Of a stretch of DNA of 64,000 nt, positions 58,402 to 64,000 are shown in pieces (position 1 is the stretch's first letter; every line of letters starts with the position of its first letter). Source of the DNA: Rhizobium leguminosarum (GTDB taxonomy: Bacteria > Pseudomonadota > Alphaproteobacteria > Rhizobiales > Rhizobiaceae); contig NZ_MZMU01000003.1 of assembly GCF_004123835.1 (NCBI RefSeq), forward strand, positions 1,588,991-1,652,990, read 5' to 3'. Both the position numbers and the translations under genes were made by a program. The notes under the pieces were generated by a model. That model saw only the letters and a list, made by a program, of their open reading frames with translations. It was not told the origin of the DNA and made no database searches.

Positions 58402-60305
58402 TGCGGCCGCAGACGAGCCTGGTAAGGGGGCAGACGAGCCTCAAGAAGGGGCAGACAAGCCTGGTGTCAGGGCAGACGTCGATCTCGTCGAAGCGGGAGG
58501 GCGGCGGTGTCGATCCGAACCGGTTCCTGTTCTTCGGGTCGCGTGCCCGCGCTCCCTCAGGCAACATAGTAACGGCGCTTGCTGGGACAAACTATTACTG
58601 CTGCAAGATCGTCGTTCCCTCGCCGCAATTCGTCACGAGAACGTTCAAGTTCCATCTGCCAGGCTTCGCCTCGACTGAGGGCGGCAACTCGCCGCAGGAA
58701 ACCACCGTGACCGGGACGATCGGCGCGCCGGGGAATTCCGTCATCGCTGATGCTCTGTATGCCAGGATTTCCGGCGTCTTCTATCAGTGCACGTTTGGCG
58801 GCAACAATTCCGTTACCGTCGTCGACCAGACCAACGGGCAATGGACGGACGATCTCACGACGCCAGACGTTCCGCCTGAAACTGACATCGAGCTTTGGCT
58901 ATTCTATCACGTCGCGGTCGGCGAAAAGATCTGGCCGGTCTATCGCATTCAAAAGCACCGCGGCGAACGGATATGGGGCGCGAATGACAATGCGTCCCTC
59001 CTCGGCTTCATGGCCGACCCTTTGGCGGACAGCACGCCGGCGCTCGATACCGGCTATGGTGCGCAATCGCAGCCGCAATATTATGCGCCTGACTGCTTTA
59101 TGCTGGCCAAGGGCGACTGGGACGGCCGGCCGGTCGTGCTCGCTTTCGTCGACAGCATTGGCGAAAGCCGGCAGGAATTCAGCGCCGCCGCCGACGCGCG
59201 CGGAATGCTCGGCTGGCTTCGCCGCTACCTCGACAAGGACGCCGGCATTGGCCGCATTCCGTTCTGTATGATCGGTATGCCTGGCGCTGGATCGGTTCGC
59301 GAATATACCGGCACGGGCGCGGCGATCGCCACCAGGCGGCGGGATATCATCCGGGAAATCGTTGCCTTCAATGGCGGCAAATGGCCGTTTACCGTCATCG
59401 TCAACCAGCTCGGGCAGAACGACACGTCGACGCTTTATAATACGTGGTTCAACACGAACTATCGGTCGAATGTAACTCGCATCCGCACCGAGTATCCGGG
59501 CGTCAAGATCGTCGCATTTCCGCCGCTCGGCCGCACGGACATACAGCGGACCATCACGCTTACCTCTGTCGGCACGGTTGCGACCGCTACCGTCGCGACC
59601 GGAACAGCCGGGCTCCAGTCCGGCCAGACCTTGAGCATCGCCGGGGCGACGCCTACGGCCTATAACGGCAGCTATGTCATCACCGTTATCGATGCGAACA
59701 CCTTCACTTACAATTTCGCGGGCGGAACTTCGCCGGCGACCGGAACCATTCGCGCCAACGACCTTGGCCTAAACGCGAACTATCAGCTCTACACGGCGCA
59801 GAACTCCTATCCAGCTGATGGCACCGACGCCTCTGGCAAATGGCGCTTGCGCGCCGATATCCTCGCCAAGACGTCGGCGTGCTGCGACGACGCGATCGAC
59901 ACCTATGCGGCTTGGGTCTCTGGCGTGAAGGCCGGGGCATGGCCTGGAATGCTGGAGTTTCCGAGTACGACCTTGACCGCTCAATCAGGAACCGATGGCG
60001 TTGCCACGTACACCACAATCACGGTTGCTGATGCCAGCAAATACAGACCGGAACAACCGCTGAACATTTATTCCGGGCCGGAAGGCCTCGCGCGCCTAAG
60101 CACGCAAACCATTGTCAGTATCGCCGGCAACGTCATCACGACAACCGGCAGCGCCGTTGTGTTGCCCATTGGTTCCGTTGTCCGCCCGTCTGCCGCGCCG
60201 CAGGAAAGCTCGACGCCGGTTTCGTTGGTCCATCCCTATCCTATTATGGTCGATTGGATCGTCGGCAAGATGGACCAGGGCGAGAAGGTAAAGCTTGTGG
60301 CCTAA
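58401..60305 (+). CDS. Tailspike-like SGNH esterase with domain insertions
   Basis: A 634-aa protein. The N-terminus carries a 7-residue repeat (QTSLVRG, QTSLKKG, QTSLVSG). SGNH elements are spread far apart: VLAFVDSIGES (Ser252), VNQLGQNDTS (Asn340) and SLVHPYP (His611). Between Asn and His lie a FCCH-like beta module (about 384-453, TPTAYNGSYVITVIDANTFT) and a second beta module (about 521-590). The usual Asp of the D-x-x-H block is Ser here. Probably a virion enzyme acting on surface polysaccharide; activity uncertain because of the changed block V. Confidence 0.62.
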   Translation: MRPQTSLVRGQTSLKKGQTSLVSGQTSISSKREGGGVDPNRFLFFGSRARAPSGNIVTALAGTNYYCCKIVVPSPQFVTRTFKFHLPGFASTEGGNSPQETTVTGTIGAPGNSVIADALYARISGVFYQCTFGGNNSVTVVDQTNGQWTDDLTTPDVPPETDIELWLFYHVAVGEKIWPVYRIQKHRGERIWGANDNASLLGFMADPLADSTPALDTGYGAQSQPQYYAPDCFMLAKGDWDGRPVVLAFVDSIGESRQEFSAAADARGMLGWLRRYLDKDAGIGRIPFCMIGMPGAGSVREYTGTGAAIATRRRDIIREIVAFNGGKWPFTVIVNQLGQNDTSTLYNTWFNTNYRSNVTRIRTEYPGVKIVAFPPLGRTDIQRTITLTSVGTVATATVATGTAGLQSGQTLSIAGATPTAYNGSYVITVIDANTFTYNFAGGTSPATGTIRANDLGLNANYQLYTAQNSYPADGTDASGKWRLRADILAKTSACCDDAIDTYAAWVSGVKAGAWPGMLEFPSTTLTAQSGTDGVATYTTITVADASKYRPEQPLNIYSGPEGLARLSTQTIVSIAGNVITTTGSAVVLPIGSVVRPSAAPQESSTPVSLVHPYPIMVDWIVGKMDQGEKVKLVA

Positions 60306-60312
60306 CCTCTCC

Positions 60313-60323
60313 GCGCATTTGAC
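60313..60323 (+). promoter_or_regulatory. GCGCATTTGAC motif at the end of the tail genes
   Basis: An exact copy of the recurrent late motif, ending 56 bp before the GTG at 60380. A terminator-like hairpin lies between motif and start codon. Confidence 0.42.
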
Positions 60324-60331
60324 TGAACCGC

Positions 60332-60365
60332 AATCGCCCTAGGATCGTTCCTAGGGCGATTTGTA
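60332..60365 (+). terminator. Terminator-like hairpin
   Basis: AATCGCCCTAGG (60332-60343), loop ATCGTT less one base, and CCTAGGGCGATT (60350-60361) followed by TGTATT. Stable stem with a partly T-rich tail, ending the tailspike transcript. Confidence 0.7.
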
Positions 60366-60379
60366 TTGAAGGGCGTGCT

Positions 60380-60799
60380 GTGGCATCCAACGACGATATC
60401 ATGCATGCCATCGGCCGCCTCGAGGCGCAGCAAGACGGCTTGAGCAAAACCATAGACAGGCTCTTTGACGATTTCGCTGATGAGAGGCGGCAGGCGCATG
60501 AAAGCCGAGCTCGCATCCATGAAAGGCTCGACGAACAGGCGCATCGCATCGGCGAGTCCGAAAAGACCATCGTCGTCGCCGGCGCGACGGTCGCGCAGCA
60601 GCGAGACATCATTGCGTTGTTGAAAGCTACCGTCGACGCTGATGTTACGCCGACGATCAACGAATGGAAGCGCATCAAGTTTTTGGGGGGCGTGCTCTCA
60701 GGCGCGCTCATTGCCCTCGGCGTGACAGCCGCTACCGTCGTTGCGTGGCTCTATGACTGGTTAGCCGTGCTGCTTCGATATTGGGGCAAGGTGCCGTAG
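60380..60799 (+). CDS. Coiled-coil membrane protein (DUF1515-like, holin candidate)
   Basis: A 139-aa protein, GTG start. The N-terminal 85 residues are a charged coiled coil (DIMHAIGRLEAQQDGLSKTI, ADERRQAHESRARIHERLDE). The C-terminus has a hydrophobic segment (FLGGVLSGALIALGVTAATV) and an aromatic tail (VAWLYDWLAVLLRYWG). The layout resembles rhizobial DUF1515 proteins. As the last phage gene with membrane segments it could be the holin missing from the lysis cassette, but this is only suggestive. Confidence 0.55.
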   Translation: MASNDDIMHAIGRLEAQQDGLSKTIDRLFDDFADERRQAHESRARIHERLDEQAHRIGESEKTIVVAGATVAQQRDIIALLKATVDADVTPTINEWKRIKFLGGVLSGALIALGVTAATVVAWLYDWLAVLLRYWGKVP

Positions 60800-60878
60800 C
60801 CGCAGTCTGACGCCGGAGAGCGACATCGCCTCACAGGATAAGCATCTTAACCTGTTGAGAAACCACAATCCTCTTGTA

Positions 60879-60924
60879 ATTTGTAATCAGGGGGTCCCGG
60901 GTTCGAACCCTGGCGGGGGCACCA
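60879..60924 (+). repeat. attR core: 46-bp copy of the tRNA-Thr 3' half
   Basis: Identical to 19495-19540, from the anticodon arm to CCA. Upstream bases (CTCTTGTA) do not match the tRNA 5' half, so this copy is not a functional tRNA. It marks the right end of the prophage. Confidence 0.95.
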
Positions 60925-61106
60925 TTCTTTTCCGCGTGATACCGTCTGCCGACCCATAGTCTGGGTTTGACGCTGTTATGCTCCCTCGCACTGGCAGATC
61001 TTTCAGAAGGTTCACATCGTTTGATGAACCGCGCGTGAAGGGCGGCTTCAGCGCCAATTCAGCCGCGTCCGCTTATCTTCGCCTCATCATCAATGAGGAA
61101 ACAGCC

Positions 61107-61433
61107 ATGAAGCTCGCACATCTCTTTCTCGCCGCAACCATTTCCGTCGGTGCGGCTTTCGCGTCCGTCGCACCGGCGGCCGCCATGCCGGCCGAGCGGC
61201 CGGCGGTGACGGCGCAGGGCGATATCGTTCAAATTCGCGATGGCTGGCGACGTGATCGCGACCGTGACGACCGTGGCTGGCGCGATGGACGCGATTGGCG
61301 CCGGTCCGACTGGCGCGATGATCGCCGTCACTGGCGGCGGTGGCGTGCCGAGCGTTGGCAGGAGCGCCGCGAGTGGCGTGATCGTGATCGTGATCGTGAT
61401 CGCGGCATGCCGTTCTGGCTCTACCGCAGCTGA
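61107..61433 (+). CDS. Secreted Arg/Asp/Trp-rich protein
   Basis: A 108-aa product with a signal peptide (LAHLFLAATISVGAAFASVA, cut near AAAM) and a mature part made of RD, RW and WR dipeptides (RRDRDRDDRGWRDGRDWRRS). A GAGGAAACAGCC site precedes the ATG at 61107, and an extension upstream is unlikely. Such low-complexity basic/aromatic envelope proteins are common in Rhizobiales and have no assigned function. It is the first host gene after attR. Confidence 0.65.
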   Translation: MKLAHLFLAATISVGAAFASVAPAAAMPAERPAVTAQGDIVQIRDGWRRDRDRDDRGWRDGRDWRRSDWRDDRRHWRRWRAERWQERREWRDRDRDRDRGMPFWLYRS

Positions 61434-61435
61434 CA

Positions 61436-61467
61436 ATAACGGCCCGGATCACCCGGGCCGTTATTTT
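61436..61467 (+). terminator. Rho-independent terminator
   Basis: AATAACGGCCCGG (61436-61448), loop ATCA plus C, CCGGGCCGTTATT (61453-61465), then TT. Strong stem directly after the secreted-protein stop. It also lies at the 3' end of the small minus-strand gene. Confidence 0.88.
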
Positions 61468-61603
61468 AATGAGTGACGGGTTCGTTGACGCTCGCCTCAA
61501 TCCGATCGCCATTGCCGGTCTGTCCGGCGCCGGACGGCGACATCATCGCGATGCTGAGTACGGAGGCGACCATGAAGGCGACGACGGCGATCATTATGCG
61601 CAT
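61466..61603 (-). CDS. Small secreted or membrane peptide, 45 aa (tentative)
   Basis: ATG at 61603, GAGGA upstream. The product MRIMIAVVAFMVASVLSIAM then MSPSGAGQTGNGDRIEASVN has one hydrophobic N-terminal segment and a short polar tail, like an exported peptide. Convergent with the Arg-rich gene across the terminator. Coding potential is moderate only. Confidence 0.4.
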   Translation of the reverse strand: MRIMIAVVAFMVASVLSIAMMSPSGAGQTGNGDRIEASVNEPVTH

Positions 61604-61680
61604 AAGCGTTTAATCCTCGTTCGGTTCCGGGATTAACGCATGATCTCCGTCCGCGTTCCTGCCAGTATTTCCCGCCAGGA

Positions 61681-61839
61681 TTATTGCACCTGGCCCGGCG
61701 TCGCGGGGCCGGGCGCCGTCGGCGAAAGAGGATCGGGCTGGTGGACGGGATGTGACGTGTCCACCCAGATGATGCTGAGGATAATCACGACGAAGACCGC
61801 GATGAAGAGGATACCGAAAATCAGCGGTCGAATGGCCAT
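61681..61839 (-). CDS. Small single-pass membrane protein, 52 aa
   Basis: MAIRPLIFGILFIAVFVVII LSIIW-type hydrophobic start followed by a Pro-rich tail (VDTSHPVHQPDPLSPTAPGP). AAGGAA lies about 12 bases before the ATG at 61839. Function unknown. Confidence 0.5.
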   Translation of the reverse strand: MAIRPLIFGILFIAVFVVIILSIIWVDTSHPVHQPDPLSPTAPGPATPGQVQ

Positions 61840-62254
61840 GATAGGGATCGTTCCTTCTTGCTTCTGAGCCGGTCGCAACAACCGGTCATCGCCCGATCAT
61901 AGTGCTCCAGGGCGTCATTCCAAGGCAAAAGTGGATTTTTCCGGCATCGGTCGGGCGTTGCACGAGCGTTGTCCGTGTCCGTTTCCATTTGTCGCGCCGG
62001 ATCGAACTCCTGCATAATTCCTTAAATCCGAATCGATTGCGCGTCTGAAAAGACGCGCGGCGCTGTATGTCGCGGATACCGGAATTACTTGGGAGGCGCG
62101 CGTCACAAGGCGGAAATGAAACGCAACTCCGGCAATGCCAGCGAAATCGAGAAATTGCCAAGCGTCATCGTCTATCCCGTCGAAATGGCCTATGCAGGCG
62201 ATACGCCGGGCAGGCCGATAGACGGACCGACCGGCTACCCTTGCAGCGGCCGGC
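61840..62254. other. Intergenic region downstream of rlmB
   Basis: About 415 bp without a gene I can support. A plus-strand open frame (MKRNSGNASEIEKLPSVIVY..., from 62116) runs into the 3' end of rlmB and shows no recognisable family, so it is left out. Confidence 0.4.
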
Positions 62255-63145
62255 CTATGCCTTCAGATGGAGCCGCGCCGCATAAAGCGCGATCGCCGCT
62301 GCATTCGAGACGTTGAGCGATTTGATCGCGCCTGGCATGTCGAGACGGGCAAGTGCGTTGACGGTTTCCCGCGTCTTCTGCCGAAGTCCCTTGCCCTCGG
62401 AGCCGAGCACGAGCGCCACCTTCTGGCCCGAGAAGGTGCCTTCGAGTGGCGCCGGCCCTTCCGAATCGAGGCCGATGGTGGAGAAACCGAGCTTGTGCAA
62501 TTCACCGAGCGCATCGGCGAGATTGGTGACCTGTATATAAGGTATCAGTTCCAGCGCGCCGGAGGCGGACTTGGCGAGCACGCCCGATTCGGTCGGGCTG
62601 TGTCGCTGGGTGGTGATCACCGCGCCGGCATTGAAGGCGACGGCCGAGCGCATGATCGCGCCGACATTGTGCGGGTCGGTCACCTGATCGAGGACGAGCA
62701 GGAGAGGGCTTTCCTTCAGCGCTTCGAGCCGGCGTACCGGAAGCGGCCGTGTTTCCAGCATGACGCCCTGATGGATCGCCTCCGGGCCGAGCACCTTGTC
62801 GATCTCCTGCGGCGAAACGATCTCGAAGGGCATGCCGAGCGCCTCGACGTCGACTTCGAGGCGCGCAAGTGCGTTCTGAGTCGCGAACAGCTTGATCTTC
62901 TTGCGCTCGGGATTGTCGAGCGCTGCGCGCACCGTATGCAGGCCATAGAGATGCACCTGGTCGGGCGCAAGCGCCGGCGGCTTCCAATCGTCGCCACCCC
63001 GCTTTCGCTTCTGCGGCTGAGGCGTCGGAATCTCGCCGCGTTCGCGCTTGGCGTCACGGTGGGCGCGCCGCAGAGTGGCGTAATGCGTATCCTTGGCGGA
63101 TGGGTCTGTCGCGGTCTTGCCGCCGGATTTGTTGTCTTTGCTCAT
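62255..63145 (-). CDS. rlmB: 23S rRNA (guanosine-2'-O-)-methyltransferase RlmB
   Basis: SPOUT-class methyltransferase of the TrmH family, 296 aa. A basic, disordered N-terminus (about 1-60) precedes the substrate-binding domain (LYGLHTVRAALDNPERKKIK). The knot domain has LDQVTDPHNVGAIMRSA (motif 1), VALVLGSEGKGLR (motif 2) and SLNVSNAAAIALYAARL (motif 3). RlmB methylates G2251 in the peptidyl-transferase loop in E. coli. Its neighbours (tRNA-Tyr, tRNA-Gly, tuf) keep it in a translation cluster. Confidence 0.92.
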   Translation of the reverse strand: MSKDNKSGGKTATDPSAKDTHYATLRRAHRDAKRERGEIPTPQPQKRKRGGDDWKPPALAPDQVHLYGLHTVRAALDNPERKKIKLFATQNALARLEVDVEALGMPFEIVSPQEIDKVLGPEAIHQGVMLETRPLPVRRLEALKESPLLLVLDQVTDPHNVGAIMRSAVAFNAGAVITTQRHSPTESGVLAKSASGALELIPYIQVTNLADALGELHKLGFSTIGLDSEGPAPLEGTFSGQKVALVLGSEGKGLRQKTRETVNALARLDMPGAIKSLNVSNAAAIALYAARLHLKA

Positions 63146-63345
63146 GCAGCTTTATAGCCATGGCGCTCGCTGACGCATAGGCTTTCTTTCATATGCCGGC
63201 TTTCGGCGGCGAATGAAATTTTTCGTGTTTTTTCCGTTGTCATCGTGTTGACAGACTGAAATGCTCCGGTCATATACGCGGCGCAGACGACGGGCAGCAA
63301 CGCTTCGAAGTCTGACGAACTTGGTCTTGCGATCCGGACGAAACT

Positions 63346-63430
63346 GGAGAGATGCCCGAGTGGTTAAAGGGGACGGACTGTAAATCCGTTGGCTCAGCCT
63401 ACGTTGGTTCAAATCCAACTCTCTCCACCA
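63346..63430 (+). tRNA. tRNA-Tyr (anticodon GUA)
   Basis: An 85-base class II tRNA: GGAGAGA pairs with TCTCTCC, anticodon loop CTGTAAA, a long variable arm (between AATCCGT and GGTTCAAATCC) and an encoded ACCA end. Confidence 0.95.
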
Positions 63431-63454
63431 TTCGTCATCGGATCGGACCACCCC

Positions 63455-63528
63455 GCGGGTATAGCTCAATGGTAGAGCAGCAGCCTTCCAAGCTGAATAC
63501 GCGGGTTCGATTCCCGCTACCCGCTCCA
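63455..63528 (+). tRNA. tRNA-Gly (anticodon UCC)
   Basis: A 74-base cloverleaf: GCGGGTA pairs with TACCCGC, D-arm TAGCTCAATGGTAGAGC, anticodon loop TTTCCAA framed by CAGCC/GCTG, T-loop GGTTCGATTCC, CCA encoded. It is 24 bp after tRNA-Tyr and probably cotranscribed with it and tuf. Confidence 0.95.
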
Positions 63529-63875
63529 GTTTCCGTTACGCTACTTCATATGACCGCTGCATCGGTCGTCCCGAGATGTCTCCGGCGCTGCCGGAGAAGC
63601 TGACGATTGCGATTGCGGGCTGGCAGGGAAGGGCGCTCGACGCCGAACGTCTATGGCGCGTCTCCGGCGGTCGATGCGATTTTCTCTGAGATTTCAGCGA
63701 TTTTCGGGGGGGCTTTGGCGAATCGCCTTGCAGGCTGCGAATTGTCTCCCATATCCGCTGTCAGGCCAAGTTTGGCGTCTGCAATTAAGTCTTGCGCAAT
63801 GTCGCCGAAAGCCTTAAACGGCGGCACTAAACCGGTTCGCCGGGGCCACCATTTTCGTTCACAGGAAGCATTCAA
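63529..63875. promoter_or_regulatory. tuf leader region
   Basis: About 347 bp between tRNA-Gly and tuf. A CTCCGGC/GCCGGAG hairpin lies near 63580-63597; no coding sequence is convincing. The region probably contains tRNA-processing signals and a tuf promoter, but I see no clear -35/-10 pair. Confidence 0.45.
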
Positions 63876-64000
63876 ATGGGAAAGAGTAAGTTTGAGCGCA
63901 ACAAGCCGCACGTCAACATTGGCACGATTGGCCACGTTGACCACGGCAAGACGTCTCTGACGGCAGCGATCACGAAGTACTTCGGTGAGTACAAGGCGTA
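63876..64000 (+). CDS. tuf: Elongation factor Tu, N-terminal fragment (runs off right edge)
   Basis: ATG at 63876 with AGGAAG upstream, reading [20 protein letters not shown] then [28 protein letters not shown] is the EF-Tu P-loop. EF-Tu brings aminoacyl-tRNA to the ribosome as a GTP complex. Only 41 codons are in the window. Confidence 0.97.
   Translation, partial: MGKSKFERNKPHVNIGTIGHVDHGKTSLTAAITKYFGEYKA

Noticed and set aside
60871..60924. Second tRNA-Thr gene
   Set aside because: Only the 3' half matches; the 5' half is phage sequence. It is the attR copy of the core.
61370..61403. Tandem CGTGAT hexamers
   Set aside because: Explained by the Arg-Asp dipeptide repeats of the secreted protein encoded there; no separate function needed.
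62089..62316. Plus-strand open frame of 75 aa near the end of rlmB
   Set aside because: Overlaps rlmB, has no recognisable domain, and its second half is the complement of rlmB codons.

Overview
The window is a chromosomal stretch of a Rhizobium species (R. etli / R. leguminosarum type). It carries a complete-looking prophage of about 41.4 kb inserted in a tRNA-Thr gene. The assignment rests on GC-rich sequence with G/C-ending codons, host gene orders such as topA-dprA-plsY-pyrC'-pyrB and rlmB-tRNA-Tyr-tRNA-Gly-tuf, a large RNase E with an acidic insert, and rhizobial-style palindromic intergenic repeats. It comes from reading the sequence, not from a database search.

Left host part (1-19464). 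A leftward cluster holds topA (cut by the window edge), dprA, plsY, a dihydroorotase homologue that has lost its metal ligands (PyrC' type) and pyrB. It is followed by aidB (+), rne (-), a cell-wall pair (amidase amiC and class A PBP, both +), and prfB with its programmed +1 frameshift. A leftward group of nadK, a secreted protein of unknown function and an alpha/beta hydrolase comes next. tRNA-Thr(UGU) at 19465-19540 is the integration target.

Prophage (19495-60924, bounded by 46-bp direct repeats). The left arm is a leftward, ATGA-coupled operon running from an excisionase-like gene to the tyrosine integrase and small accessory genes. Next comes an immunity region: a small membrane protein, a 4 x 35-bp repeat array, a LexA/CI-like repressor and a divergent Cro-like gene. 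The rightward early operon holds small proteins, a ParB-like nuclease-domain protein, a protein with a DnaA-domain-IV-like end, a Toprim primase, a GapR (DUF2312) homologue and a large P-loop helicase/ATPase. No DNA polymerase and no T7-type RNA polymerase is present, so the phage must use host enzymes for elongation and transcription. A non-coding stretch at 34405-34910, packed with GGTAGCC/GGCTACC repeats, separates early and late genes. It is the best candidate for an undescribed origin or packaging site.

The late region has a T7-like virion plan: small and large terminase, gp13-like protein, portal, scaffold, capsid, tail tubular A and B, three internal-core proteins (one a lytic transglycosylase), tail fibre adaptor, and fibres/esterases. 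The lysis cassette is an endolysin followed by overlapping Rz/Rz1. Three SGNH-type esterases lie in the tail region. One is secreted and encoded on the opposite strand, which suggests a lysogenic-conversion gene. An 11-bp motif, GCGCAYTTRAC, recurs seven times ahead of late genes and may be a phage regulatory element.

Right host part (60925-64000). It holds small secreted or membrane proteins, rlmB (-), tRNA-Tyr(GUA), tRNA-Gly(UCC) and the start of tuf (EF-Tu), which is cut by the window edge.
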